A stretch of DNA of 64,000 bases from Solibaculum mannosilyticum. Lineage in GTDB: Bacteria > Bacillota > Clostridia > Oscillospirales > Acutalibacteraceae. Every line of letters starts with the position of its first letter. Within the stretch, counting starts at the first letter, position 1. Positions 8,742 to 17,203 of this stretch are shown here, in pieces. A model generated the notes under the pieces. That model ran no database searches and had not been told where the DNA came from. It worked only from the letters and a program-made list of their open reading frames with translations. A program made the position numbers and the translations under genes. Location: contig NZ_AP023321.1 of the NCBI RefSeq assembly GCF_015140235.1, positions 1,478,501 to 1,542,500 on the forward strand, read 5' to 3'.

Positions 8742-10067
8742 TTAGGTGGATGCACTAACCTCACTTAGGATTTTCTGAGCCTCCGGTGAATAAAATATAT
8801 GTGCTAAAACATTCAATAAGATTACAATAATCACCAATGCTACCGCACACAGTACAATCCCTAGAACCTTGCGGCTAGTCTTCGGAGACCGAAGCAACGG
8901 TATCTTTTGCCATACATAAAAAAGATTCATAGAAAGTACTGCAGGAAAAATCACAAAGGGGAGATATACAAGTCTGGTGAGGATGTAGTCCAATGTCGTT
9001 ACATCGTAGGCCTTTGGCTCTAGTATAATAAGGGTCATGATTCCCCAGACAATCCCTAAGATGACTTTTGTTTTCTTTTTACTGGGAGAATGACGCTGTG
9101 CCCTTTTCCCTGCAAACGCTGTATTAGCATCGCCACTGTAAACTGGTTCCTCATTTTCTTTTGTCCATGCATTATGGTTGTTATTTGTAGTTCTGGTATG
9201 AGGGCCGGTATCTGCAGATGTTGTATCACGGTTTGGGATATCTGTCTGATCCTTTCGATTGAAACTGTCTGCCCTTGCGTTGGAATCCGACGATCCTGTA
9301 TGTCCTCCGTTAAAGCGGAATCCAGATGGTCTGGTCCAGGTACTCTGCTGTCCCGAAGGTCGGGCAGAATTTTGTGATGGATGAATCAAATCCATTGTCT
9401 CTAATTCCCTTAGGATTTCCTTTGTGGATCGGTAACGGTTGGCCGGATCAAACGCCGTACATCGCTCAATGATGGGCATCAGACAATGGCGTTTATTGTT
9501 GCCGATCAATTCTCGTATCACAACGCCCAGGGAATAGATATCCGAACGGCTGTCAGTCTGTGAAAAGCCATATTGTTCTGGAGCCGCGTACCCCTCTGTC
9601 CCCATATAAACCGTATCTTTCTGGGAGCTTTGTTGATGTTTTCTTGCGGCGTCAAAGTCGATGAGCATCACCTTGTCTCCACTGAGAATGATGTTGGACG
9701 GTTTGATGTCCCGATGAATAATGCCTTTGGAATGAATCACATCCAGAGCCTCACAAAGCTGTGTCAGTATATGAAGTGTTTCTGCAAAAGAGATCGGGGT
9801 ACCATTCTCCATTCGTTTTGACAATGTCTCCCCTTGGACGTATTCCTCCACCACAATGGTGTCTTCTTGATCCCGTATCACCTGAAAAATCTTGGGGAAA
9901 TGAGGGCTGGTAATCTGCTGAAGTATGTTATAATATTCCGCATTGGTGTGGTAAAGGACGCGAAGTATTACATCTCGATTGGTCTCCAGATCCTTTGCCA
10001 GAAACAGGGCGCCTTTAAAAGTTTCATTGATCGCAGAAATAATAGGATAACGTTGTTTCCAGTCCAA
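8742..10067 (-). CDS. Atypical PknB-like Ser/Thr protein kinase, membrane bound
   Basis: 441 residues from TTG 10067, with GGGAGGGGG just upstream. Kinase domain about residues 9-230: GIIHRDIKPSN (HRD at 118-120, Asn125), GTEGYAAPEQYG (about 157-168) and DSRSDIYSLGVVI are all canonical. Two catalytic positions are not. The ATP-anchoring Lys of the VAIK strand is Arg36 (DVILRVL), and the DFG motif reads DFD (137-139). The glycine-rich loop is also degenerate. Residues about 230-330 are a Ser/Thr/Asn-rich linker and the C-terminus has three membrane helices without PASTA repeats. It faces a divergent HTH gene 104 bases away. Confidence 0.85.
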   Translation of the reverse strand: MDWKQRYPIISAINETFKGALFLAKDLETNRDVILRVLYHTNAEYYNILQQITSPHFPKIFQVIRDQEDTIVVEEYVQGETLSKRMENGTPISFAETLHILTQLCEALDVIHSKGIIHRDIKPSNIILSGDKVMLIDFDAARKHQQSSQKDTVYMGTEGYAAPEQYGFSQTDSRSDIYSLGVVIRELIGNNKRHCLMPIIERCTAFDPANRYRSTKEILRELETMDLIHPSQNSARPSGQQSTWTRPSGFRFNGGHTGSSDSNARADSFNRKDQTDIPNRDTTSADTGPHTRTTNNNHNAWTKENEEPVYSGDANTAFAGKRAQRHSPSKKKTKVILGIVWGIMTLIILEPKAYDVTTLDYILTRLVYLPFVIFPAVLSMNLFYVWQKIPLLRSPKTSRKVLGIVLCAVALVIIVILLNVLAHIFYSPEAQKILSEVSAST

Positions 10068-10171
10068 CCGGATCCCCCTCCCTTAAAAAACTCTTGTAAA
10101 AAACAGTATATCATGTTATGCTTTTCCCGCGCAACATCTTCCCTTATTCCTAAGAAGGAGTCTGGATTACA

Positions 10172-10594
10172 ATGAATAAACCGACCAATGAGTTGATGCA
10201 AATGCTCCATACGGAAGAGCAAATTGAAACCTATTTATCTCAAAACAAAGAGGAATTTTTGGACGTCCCACTTTGCAGCTATCTCAATCAATTACTGACA
10301 AATTATGCCGTGCCTAAAAACGAGGTTATTAAGCGTTCGTGCTTGAACCAGATCTACGCCTATCAGATTTTTGCCGGCACAAAACATCCTACTCGAGACA
10401 AGCTCATCGCTTTGATTTTTGGTTTTCCGCTGCACCTGGCCGATGCACAACGTCTGCTCCGGGTGGGACAGGTCAGCGAGCTCTATCCCCGAAAGAAGCG
10501 GGACAGCATCATTCTTTTCGGTCTACAAAAGAATCTGTCCATTCAAGAAGTGGATGATCTCTTATTTGAATTGGGCGAAGAAACCATTGTATAA
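10172..10594 (+). CDS. XRE-like helix-turn-helix protein divergent to the kinase
   Basis: 140 residues, AAGAAGGAG before ATG 10172. An N-terminal helical extension leads into an XRE-type DNA-binding core at about residues 45-105 (KNEVIKRSCLNQIYAYQIF, then KHPTRDKLIALIFGF and LADAQRLLRVGQVSELYPRKKRDSIILFGL). Proteins of this type with the YPRxxRD segment occur beside PknB-like kinases in Clostridia. That, and the shared divergent promoter region, suggests the kinase and this regulator work together. Phosphorylation of the regulator by the kinase is an inference. Confidence 0.7.
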   Translation: MNKPTNELMQMLHTEEQIETYLSQNKEEFLDVPLCSYLNQLLTNYAVPKNEVIKRSCLNQIYAYQIFAGTKHPTRDKLIALIFGFPLHLADAQRLLRVGQVSELYPRKKRDSIILFGLQKNLSIQEVDDLLFELGEETIV

Positions 10595-10620
10595 GATCCC
10601 CTGCAGGAGAATCGTATAAG

Positions 10621-10668
10621 AATATCCCACAGATCCATGGATTCGTGCATCTGTGGGATATTTTTTCA
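10621..10668 (+). terminator. Terminator after the HTH gene
   Basis: Stem AATATCCCACAGAT / ATCTGTGGGATATT with a 15-base loop, followed by a T6 tract. It ends the HTH transcript before the collagen-like gene. Confidence 0.85.
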
Positions 10669-10702
10669 TAGTCCGCTGCTTGGAACTTTGAATGGTTCAT
10701 GG

Positions 10703-10731
10703 GAATATACTGGGATAGACTATCATAAGAA
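10703..10731 (+). promoter_or_regulatory. Mother-cell (sigma-E/K type) promoter candidate
   Basis: GAATA (10703-10707) and CATAAGAA (10724-10731) are separated by 16 bases, matching the sigma-E/K pattern ATA-N16-CATAnnn, and lie 19 bases before the collagen-like ATG. The same arrangement with the same spacing stands before the second collagen gene at 63.2 kb. Promoter class is inferred from pattern only. Confidence 0.4.
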
Positions 10732-10745
10732 AGTTGGAATGAAAG

Positions 10746-11792
10746 ATGTCCCAATCAGATTATCGTTGCTGCGGATGCCACAATTCCAATTGTTTTTGTC
10801 CCTCTTGTCATCCCCCAGCCGGATGCATAGGACTTACCGGGCCAACCGGAGCTACTGGTCCCACTGGGCCTATGGGGACTGCGGGACCTACGGGCCCAAC
10901 CGGCGTCACCGGGCCCACTGGGGCAACCGGACCTATGGGATCATCCGGAGCTATTGGGCCTACGGGTCCTGCTGGCTCCATCGGACCCATAGGACCAACG
11001 GGGCCAACAGGGCCGACAGGAGCTATGGGGTTAACGGGTCCAACTGGATCTGCTGGACCGGTCGGTCCTATCGGGCCAACTGGGGCTACCGGAGCGACTG
11101 GAGCAACGGGAGCGACCGGTCCTATGGGAGCTGTGGGACCAATAGGCCCAACCGGTATTACCGGTCCCACTGGAGCGACCGGGCCCATGGGATCATCCGG
11201 AGCTATCGGGCCTACAGGTCCTACTGGATCGACTGGGGCAACCGGGCCAACCGGGCCTACGGGAGCTATAGGAGCCATTGGGCCTGCCGGACCTACGGGA
11301 GCTACCGGTCCAACTGGTCCAACCGGTTCTATCGGATCTACTGGGCCGGCTGGCGCCACCGGAGCCACTGGGCCGACAGGAACCATTCCCGACGATATTT
11401 TTGCCTCCTATATAACCTTCCAAGCCCTCTTTAACAATGGAGATCTCGTTGCTTTCAGCCCTGTCGTCACGGATCCCACCGGCACCATTACACAACCAGA
11501 TTCACAGCACATTGTGCTTGCTCCTGGGTACTATCTAATCTCCTATAAAGTATCGGTGATCCTTAGAACCCCCGGCTATATCCAAATAACCCCCACTTAC
11601 AATGGATTACCACATCTTGAAACCGGTGTTTATTTTGCCACTCCCAATAATTCATCCAGTGCCGGTGGATCAGCTTTTATCATTCTTTATGCCCCTTCTC
11701 AGACTACGTTTACTTTGACTTATTCCAGTCTTGTCACAGCAGTCGACGGCAACGTCAATTTGACTATTTTGAAGCTGCGCAGGACGCCATAA
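10746..11792 (+). CDS. BclA-like collagen-repeat spore surface protein
   Basis: 348 residues. A Cys-rich N-terminus ([20 protein letters not shown]) is followed by about 60 Gly-X-Y triplets, mostly GPTG/GATGPTG (residues about 30-216). A C-terminal beta-rich domain (residues about 217-348) resembles the BclA/C1q-like trimerising head. Collagen triplets fold as triple helices and such proteins form the exosporium nap in Firmicutes. There is no signal peptide, which fits deposition on the spore from the mother cell. The repeats also make the opposite strand look open; that frame is a shadow. Confidence 0.85.
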   Translation: MSQSDYRCCGCHNSNCFCPSCHPPAGCIGLTGPTGATGPTGPMGTAGPTGPTGVTGPTGATGPMGSSGAIGPTGPAGSIGPIGPTGPTGPTGAMGLTGPTGSAGPVGPIGPTGATGATGATGATGPMGAVGPIGPTGITGPTGATGPMGSSGAIGPTGPTGSTGATGPTGPTGAIGAIGPAGPTGATGPTGPTGSIGSTGPAGATGATGPTGTIPDDIFASYITFQALFNNGDLVAFSPVVTDPTGTITQPDSQHIVLAPGYYLISYKVSVILRTPGYIQITPTYNGLPHLETGVYFATPNNSSSAGGSAFIILYAPSQTTFTLTYSSLVTAVDGNVNLTILKLRRTP

Positions 11793-11808
11793 AGGCCATT
11801 TCTTCCCC

Positions 11809-11849
11809 CCTCCAGGACATTTTTACAGATGTCCTGGAGGACTTTTTTA
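11809..11849 (+). terminator. Terminator after collagen-like gene
   Basis: Perfect 12-bp stem CCTCCAGGACAT / ATGTCCTGGAGG with an 8-base loop, followed by ACTTTTTTAT. Confidence 0.9.
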
Positions 11850-11891
11850 TGCAGAAAAGGGAGCGATTCAAACCCTTCTTTTTTCAAAAGA

Positions 11892-11919
11892 TTGACTGGA
11901 GAAAAAAACGTGTTATGAT
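11892..11919 (+). promoter_or_regulatory. Promoter of the nucleoside hydrolase operon
   Basis: TTGACT (11892-11897), 16-base spacer, TATGAT (11914-11919). A second TATAAT at 11925-11930 lies nearby but has no matching upstream box. Gene start is 48 bases downstream. Confidence 0.55.
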
Positions 11920-11966
11920 TTTGTTATAATGATATTATTCTTGCTGGTTATAGGAGGTATAATCTT

Positions 11967-12908
11967 ATGAACAAGCTAAATATCTGGATGGACTGTGATC
12001 CGGGTATCGATGATGCTGTGGCTATCGCTATGGCCGCTGCCAGCAGAGATCAGCTGAGTCTTTGGGGCATCTCGACCGTAGCGGGCAATCAGACCAGCGA
12101 CCGGGTGACAAACAATGCCCTTCAACTCACTGCTTTTTTAGGATTGGATAACATTCCTGTCGTCCGGGGCGCAACAGAACCTCTTATACGGAAATTGGAA
12201 GTGGCAGACGATATCCATGGAGAAACCGGATTAGGGCATTGCCGATTGCCTTCCATCTCTAAACAGCCAGATTCAGAAAACGGCATCCTATTTATGCGGG
12301 ATTGCATCATGCATCTTCCCGGTCAAGAAAAAATGGTTCTTGTGCCCACCGCTCCTTTGACCAATATTGCATTGCTTTTTAAAGTATTCCCAGAGGTAAA
12401 GGAACGGATTGATCAAATTGTTTTAATGGGAGGTTCTTCTGCCGGAGGCAATGTTACACCAAGCGCAGAATTTAATATCTGGACGGACCCGGAAGCTGCT
12501 GAAATCGTCTTCCACGCCGGTGTCCCTATCGTGATGTGTGGGCTGGATGTGACCAACCACTGCGGACTGGATCGCAATCAGGTAGAGGAACTGCGGTGTA
12601 GCAGTAACCCTGTGAAACATGCCTACGGGGAGATGCTTCAATTTTATTTTGATTCTACCGAATATCAGAGCAAAGACCTTGTCTGCATTCATGATGCCGT
12701 TACCATTTTGTATCTTACCAATCCAGAACTCTTTCAAGGGATCTATGTCCCTGTCGATGTAGACTGTACTTCCGGCATCAACCGCGGTATGACGGTCTGT
12801 GATAAGAGGGGTTATGAGGGATCGGAAGATCAGTCGGTTTTATTGCTCAACCAAGTGGATTTGGAGGCGTTCCAACACGTCTTATTGGAAAAACTGAGTT
12901 ACTTTTAA
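11967..12908 (+). CDS. Inosine-uridine-preferring nucleoside hydrolase
   Basis: 313 residues, start ATG 11967 with AGGAGGT. The N-terminal calcium-binding signature DCDPGIDDA (residues 9-17) and a later metal-binding IHDAV segment identify the IUNH family, which cleaves the N-glycosidic bond of ribonucleosides to base and ribose. Cytoplasmic. Forms an operon with the following nucleotidase, so nucleotides could be degraded stepwise to bases (nucleotide to nucleoside to base). Substrate preference cannot be read from sequence. Confidence 0.9.
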   Translation: MNKLNIWMDCDPGIDDAVAIAMAAASRDQLSLWGISTVAGNQTSDRVTNNALQLTAFLGLDNIPVVRGATEPLIRKLEVADDIHGETGLGHCRLPSISKQPDSENGILFMRDCIMHLPGQEKMVLVPTAPLTNIALLFKVFPEVKERIDQIVLMGGSSAGGNVTPSAEFNIWTDPEAAEIVFHAGVPIVMCGLDVTNHCGLDRNQVEELRCSSNPVKHAYGEMLQFYFDSTEYQSKDLVCIHDAVTILYLTNPELFQGIYVPVDVDCTSGINRGMTVCDKRGYEGSEDQSVLLLNQVDLEAFQHVLLEKLSYF

Positions 12909-12970
12909 TCTGTCAGATATGCGCAGCACATGAAGACCCCCTCTTACGAAAAGAAAAGGAATCGGATATT

Positions 12971-13660
12971 ATGAAGATTGATACCATTTTATTTGATCTA
13001 GATAACACTCTATTTGATTTTAATAAGGCGGAACGGATCGCTTTGACAAAGGCACTGCTTCAGATGGGAGCAGATCCAACAGAGTCCGTCTTGCACCGAT
13101 TCAGCCAGATAAACCTGGCCCAATGGAAACTACTGGAACAGGGAAAATTAAATCGCAATCAGGTTAAGATCCGACGATTTCAACTTTTATTTGATGAGTT
13201 GAACCTAAACTGTGATGCAAAAGAGACTGCAAAAGTCTATGAGTCTTTGCTGGGGATGGGTCATTATTTTATGGAGGGGGCTGAACAAGTTCTGCGTACT
13301 CTCTCCCCTCAATACCGTTTGTACCTGGTCACAAATGGGACGGCAAGCGTTCAAAGAAGCCGGATGAAAAGCGCCAAGTTAGAACGATATCTAAAAGATT
13401 CTTTTATTTCTGAAGAGATCGGATTTGATAAACCTAGTAAGGAATATTTTTCCCACTGTTTTCAGCACATTCCAGGATTTCAAAAACAATCTACCATTAT
13501 TGTTGGAGATAGCCTGACTTCAGACATTCAAGGCGGTAAGAATGCCGGTATCCGAACGGTGTGGTTTAACCCATCTCATGCATCCAACCCCTCCGATATC
13601 ATCCCAGATTACGAGATTGCATATTTAAAAGATCTTCCTGAGCTGGTTCAATCGATCTAG
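12971..13660 (+). CDS. YjjG-like HAD pyrimidine nucleotidase
   Basis: 229 residues, start ATG 12971 with AAAAGGA. HAD signature FDLDNTL (residues 8-14), the motif II threonine within LVTNGTASVQRSR, and motif IV VGDSLTSDIQGG give a HAD phosphatase. The YjjG subfamily, noncanonical-pyrimidine 5'-nucleotidases, is favoured by length and the cap helix after DFNKAE. 62 bases after the nucleoside hydrolase gene and closed by a terminator, so the two form a salvage or cleaning unit. Confidence 0.85.
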   Translation: MKIDTILFDLDNTLFDFNKAERIALTKALLQMGADPTESVLHRFSQINLAQWKLLEQGKLNRNQVKIRRFQLLFDELNLNCDAKETAKVYESLLGMGHYFMEGAEQVLRTLSPQYRLYLVTNGTASVQRSRMKSAKLERYLKDSFISEEIGFDKPSKEYFSHCFQHIPGFQKQSTIIVGDSLTSDIQGGKNAGIRTVWFNPSHASNPSDIIPDYEIAYLKDLPELVQSI

Positions 13661-13691
13661 ACAATTTTTTAAGTAAGATAGATAAAAAATG

Positions 13692-13730
13692 AAAGCCGTG
13701 GGCTGTTATACAACAGTCCACGGCTTTTTT
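13692..13730 (+). terminator. Bidirectional terminator
   Basis: 16-bp stem AAAGCCGTGGGCTGTT / AACAGTCCACGGCTTT with one G-T mismatch, T6 on the right and A-rich on the left. Separates the plus-strand nucleotidase operon from the minus-strand redox genes. Confidence 0.85.
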
Positions 13731-13800
13731 ACAATTCACTAAGTATTCCTATCTGACCAGGAATACTAAACCATCAACGTCTTCTTTTTTCTCATAAGCT

Positions 13801-14130
13801 CTATACTTCCTCCGGCCACACTTCTTTTGCCATTCGAAACGCCGCCCATGCTTTCGGCCAGCCTGCGTAGAAAGCGGCATGTGTCAAGATTTCCGCAATC
13901 TCAGATCTGGTGATCCCGTTTTTCTTTGCGCTCTCCAGATGAAATCGGAAAGATGAATCCGTAAGTCCCTGCGACATCAATGCTACCACCGTTACAAGGC
14001 TGCGGTCGCGTAGGGACAGTTCATTTTCCCTGCTCCAAACCTCTCCAAATAATACATCGTCGTTCAACTGCGCAAATTTAGGAGCGAATTCTCCAAGGGA
14101 ATCTCTGCCTGCCGTCTGTTTTACTGCCAT
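13801..14130 (-). CDS. Carboxymuconolactone decarboxylase-family protein
   Basis: 109 residues, last gene of the minus-strand redox cluster, 20 bases after the cupin gene. The helical core with LRDRSLVTVVALMSQG and HAAFYAGWPKAWAAF matches the CMD domain. It lacks the CxxC pair of the AhpD peroxidase relatives (no cysteine at all), so a peroxidase role through disulfide chemistry is not supported. Similar CMD-cupin-reductase sets occur in gut Firmicutes. Substrate unknown. Confidence 0.8.
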   Translation of the reverse strand: MAVKQTAGRDSLGEFAPKFAQLNDDVLFGEVWSRENELSLRDRSLVTVVALMSQGLTDSSFRFHLESAKKNGITRSEIAEILTHAAFYAGWPKAWAAFRMAKEVWPEEV

Positions 14131-14150
14131 TTCCTGTATCCTCCCTTTGT

Positions 14151-14570
14151 TTATTTCAGTTTTTCATACTCTGTGTCTGATACCGGTTCACACCATTCAT
14201 TCTTCGTCTCTTCGCCGGGGACTTCAACCGCCAGATGTGCAAACCAGCTGTTTGGTGCAGCCCCGTGCCAATGTTTTACGCCGGCCGGAATCACTACCAC
14301 ATCGCCTGGATGCAGCTCCCTCGCCTCCTTACCCCACTCTTGATAATAACCTCGGCCTATCGTACAGAGCAGAATCTGTCCTCCCCCGTTTTTGGCCTGG
14401 TGGATGTGCCAGTTGTTACGACAGCCTGGTTCAAAGGTTACATTTCCAATGGCCACTCCCTCGGTCGTGAGCATATTGAGATAGCTTTGTCCTTGAAAAT
14501 ACTGAGCAAATGCCGCATTTTCCTTCCCCATGGGAAATACCGCTCTATTTGCCAATTCTTCTTTTGTCAT
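14151..14570 (-). CDS. Cupin-domain protein
   Basis: 139 residues. Cupin barrel with motif 1 (residues WHIHQAKNGGGQIL, two His and possible metal ligand Gln) and motif 2 (GDVVVIPAGVKHWHGA). Small single-domain cupins of this group often act beside CMD proteins and aldo/keto reductases. Metal binding and substrate are inferred from the family; catalytic role not established. Upstream gap of 96 bases to the aldo/keto reductase gene contains no obvious feature. Confidence 0.8.
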   Translation of the reverse strand: MTKEELANRAVFPMGKENAAFAQYFQGQSYLNMLTTEGVAIGNVTFEPGCRNNWHIHQAKNGGGQILLCTIGRGYYQEWGKEARELHPGDVVVIPAGVKHWHGAAPNSWFAHLAVEVPGEETKNEWCEPVSDTEYEKLK

Positions 14571-14666
14571 GATCCATTACCTCCCATTGTTTTTTAACAT
14601 ATAGCCCTGATAAACCGTAAAGGCACAGCCCTCGGTCGCTTTTGCCGACGCTGTTTCTCTATCCTC

Positions 14667-15524
14667 TCACTTGCCGCTGAACACCGGGAATATACTGAAT
14701 TCTCCATAATCTTTCAATGGTTCCATCGATTTCAGCGTTTTCATATCCTGCTCGGAGATTACAAAATCCAGCTCTGCATTCTGCCTCATGTGCATTGGAT
14801 TTTCTGTTTTCGGCAGGGAAACTGCACCAAGCTGTAACGTATAGCGGATACACAGCTGTGGAACACTCACGCTATACTTCTTAGCCATAGTTGCTACATC
14901 CGGATATTTCAACATCTCGCCGTGGGCAACTGGAGAATACGCCTCCACTAAGATCCCTTTCTTTTGGCAGTAAGACATCAAAGCAGCAGGGGTATTTCCG
15001 ATATGTACCAGAAGCTGATTCACCATCGGGACAATCGTGCAGTCTGAAAGAATATTCTCCAGATCCTGCTCCTGGAAGTTGGAAACACCAATTGCGCGGA
15101 GTTTTCCCGCCTTATAAGCATCTTCCAATGCCCGCCATGCTTCCCGATTTCCTTCTGCATAGTCCCCACCGCGAAAATCTGCCCACGGTTGTGGACTATG
15201 GATCAGCATAAGGTCAATATAATCCAGACCAAGCTTTTTCAGAGAGCTATCGATAGCCTGTATCGCTTCCTCATAGTTCTTTACCTCTGCTGCCAGCTTT
15301 GTAGTGACAAACAGTTCCTTTCTGGAAACACCGCAGATACGGATTCCTTCCCCAACGCCGCTCTCATTTTCATAAGCCTGTGCAGTGTCAATATGGCGGT
15401 AACCGATTTTTACCGCTTCTTTGACAGCTTCTGCTGCCCGATTATCTGCGATAAACCATGTTCCCAAGCCTAACTTTGGGATCTTTACTCCGTTTGAAAG
15501 TGTATAATTTTCTTTAAAAGTCAT
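14667..15524 (-). CDS. Aldo/keto reductase
   Basis: 285 residues from ATG 15524 (GGAGA 8 bases upstream; an adjacent TTG at 15527 is less likely). AKR signature GYRHIDTAQAYENE (catalytic Asp and Tyr), the Lys in LFVTTKL, and the His of IDLMLIHSPQPW are present, with an NADPH-binding C-terminal part (SVPQLCIRYTLQLGAVSLPKT). Reduces aldehydes or ketones. It lies 24 bases after the flavodoxin gene, in the same direction. Confidence 0.9.
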   Translation of the reverse strand: MTFKENYTLSNGVKIPKLGLGTWFIADNRAAEAVKEAVKIGYRHIDTAQAYENESGVGEGIRICGVSRKELFVTTKLAAEVKNYEEAIQAIDSSLKKLGLDYIDLMLIHSPQPWADFRGGDYAEGNREAWRALEDAYKAGKLRAIGVSNFQEQDLENILSDCTIVPMVNQLLVHIGNTPAALMSYCQKKGILVEAYSPVAHGEMLKYPDVATMAKKYSVSVPQLCIRYTLQLGAVSLPKTENPMHMRQNAELDFVISEQDMKTLKSMEPLKDYGEFSIFPVFSGK

Positions 15525-15548
15525 CAAGATCGTCTCCTTTTTATCCTT

Positions 15549-16064
15549 TTACTTACCGATTTGTTCCAACCATGCCCTAATCTCCGATTCCGCCTGGTCA
15601 ATTTTGCCGCCGCGAAGTGCCAGTCCTTTTTCTACTCTTGCACCCGGACACAAACGTCTGATATCTTTTTCGCTGCTGCCCATGCCACTTCCCTCATGGG
15701 TACAAAGAGGGAGAATTGTTTTACCTGCAAAATCAAAGTGTTCCAGGAATGTAAACACAGGCATTGGTAATGTGCTCCAGTAGTTCGGGTAACATACATA
15801 GATCTTTTTAAAATCCGATAGATCTTTGGGATAACCCTTCAATTCCGGTCTCGCATTACTGCGCTGATCTGATTGTGCCTGAGCAATGCATTTATTATAA
15901 TCTTCAGAATACTCTATGATCGGCTCGATCTTAAATAGATCCGCCCCAGTCAATTTTTGAAGTACCTTCGCAACGACTTCTGTATTTCCGACCTCTAGAT
16001 CCCGGATTACACCATTTACATAGTTTTGATGTGCTCTCGAAAAATAAACGATGAAATCAGCCAT
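15549..16064 (-). CDS. Flavodoxin
   Basis: 171 residues. N-terminal FMN site IVYFSRAHQNYVNG followed by GNTEVVAKVL, the flavodoxin phosphate loop in a variant form with an insertion. The later CYPNYWSTLPMPVFTFLEHFDFAGK and PLCTHEGSGMGSS match the flavodoxin_4 type, which uses FMN for one-electron transfer. First gene of the minus-strand cluster and divergent from the LysR regulator. Confidence 0.85.
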   Translation of the reverse strand: MADFIVYFSRAHQNYVNGVIRDLEVGNTEVVAKVLQKLTGADLFKIEPIIEYSEDYNKCIAQAQSDQRSNARPELKGYPKDLSDFKKIYVCYPNYWSTLPMPVFTFLEHFDFAGKTILPLCTHEGSGMGSSEKDIRRLCPGARVEKGLALRGGKIDQAESEIRAWLEQIGK

Positions 16065-16117
16065 ACTTCAGCTTCCTTCCTCTATTCCATCCAACAGATA
16101 TTTTTATTTCTGCATTG

Positions 16118-16164
16118 ATTATAGCGGGAATCTCCTTGACATAGAATCTCCAATTCGTTATCAT
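16118..16164. promoter_or_regulatory. Divergent LysR / flavodoxin promoter region
   Basis: Plus strand: TTGACA (16136-16141), 17-base spacer, TATCAT (16159-16164), driving the LysR gene. Minus strand: a TATAAT at 16123-16118 is a plausible -10 box for the flavodoxin operon. The overlap suggests mutual control by the LysR product, which usually binds between divergent genes. Confidence 0.6.
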
Positions 16165-16200
16165 AGTTTTAACTTTTCGTTTATACTTAGAGGTGCCATC

Positions 16201-17103
16201 ATGGTTAATCCACAACTGGAAACCTTTGTATGCGCTGCAGACAAAGGCAGCTTTGCCAAGGCAGCCGAGAGCCTTTTTATTTCTCCGACTGCTGTTATGA
16301 AACAAATCAACGCTCTGGAACATCATCTGGGGTTAAAACTTTTCAATCGTACTCCCCAAGGTGTCTGCCTGACGGCAGGCGGTGAAATCATTTATCGAGA
16401 TGCCAAATTTCTGTTTGATTATTCTAAACGTTCCATCGAAAATGCGAAACAGGCTATGAACAGCTGTGATACTACTTTTTGTGTCGGAACGTCGCTACTA
16501 AACCCTGCAAAGTTATTCATGGACTTATGGTATCAGGCAAGCTGTAAATTCCCAGATTATAAACTACATCTTGTTGCCTTTGAGGATGACCACATTGGAA
16601 TTCTGTCGGTTATTTCAAAACTCGGAACAAATTTGGATTTTCTGGTGGGCGTCTGTGACTCCAAAGCATGGCTTTCACAATGTAATATGTTGCCGCTCGG
16701 ATATTATAAAAAGATGTGTGCTGTTTCCAGAGAACATCCGCTGGCTAGGAAAAAAAGTCTGGAAATTTCAGACCTGTATGGACAAACCCTGATGATGGTC
16801 GCTGAGGGTGATTCAGGAACAAATGATTTTATCCGCAATGATTTGCAACGCAATCATCCTCAGATCAAAATAGAAGATACTCCTCATTTCTATGATATCT
16901 CTGTGTTCAACCGTTGTGCTGAGACAAGGAAGGTCCTACTTACACTAGAGTGTTGGCAGGATGTCCATCCCGGGCTTGTTACACTTCCTGTAAATTGGGA
17001 ATATAGGATTCCTTATGGTCTACTTTATCCACTAAATCCATCCCCGGATATCCAGCGATTTGTCGATACCGTTGCTATTATGACAAACCAAACCATTTTA
17101 TAA
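16201..17103 (+). CDS. LysR-family transcriptional regulator
   Basis: 300 residues from ATG 16201. The N-terminal winged helix (LETFVCAADKGSFAKAAESLF then SPTAVMKQINALEHHLGLKLF) is the LysR DNA-binding domain, and a periplasmic-binding-like effector domain follows (residues about 90-300). Divergent from the flavodoxin/aldo-keto reductase operon, which it probably controls. Effector unknown. The frame extends further up to 16051, but that would run through the promoter. Confidence 0.9.
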   Translation: MVNPQLETFVCAADKGSFAKAAESLFISPTAVMKQINALEHHLGLKLFNRTPQGVCLTAGGEIIYRDAKFLFDYSKRSIENAKQAMNSCDTTFCVGTSLLNPAKLFMDLWYQASCKFPDYKLHLVAFEDDHIGILSVISKLGTNLDFLVGVCDSKAWLSQCNMLPLGYYKKMCAVSREHPLARKKSLEISDLYGQTLMMVAEGDSGTNDFIRNDLQRNHPQIKIEDTPHFYDISVFNRCAETRKVLLTLECWQDVHPGLVTLPVNWEYRIPYGLLYPLNPSPDIQRFVDTVAIMTNQTIL

Positions 17104-17154
17104 AAAATTTCGTCATCATTCGCTCGGACATTAGAAAATTCAACAACATATAGC

Positions 17155-17196
17155 AAAGCCCGCTTCCGATCGTTCGACCGGAGCGGGCCTTTTTTC
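17155..17196 (+). terminator. Terminator after LysR gene
   Basis: Imperfect long stem AAAGCCCGCTTCCGATCG / CGACCGGAGCGGGCCTTT followed by T-rich sequence. A closely similar hairpin stands at 20606-20646, bracketing the decayed region. Confidence 0.85.
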
Positions 17197-17203
17197 ATAT
17201 TAC

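Noticed and set aside
10808-11386. Long minus-strand frame (Pro/Val/Gly repeats) opposite the first collagen gene
   Set aside because: It is a mirror of the Gly-X-Y repeats; composition is PVGPVAPV throughout and there is no ribosome-binding site.
10800-11390. Short regular repeats of 9-18 bases resembling a repeat array
   Set aside because: They encode Gly-X-Y triplets, show no spacers and no nearby cas genes, so not CRISPR.
14147-14597. Plus-strand frames opposite the cupin gene
   Set aside because: Shadows of the minus-strand cupin, no start signals, composition rich in Leu/Pro/Ser.
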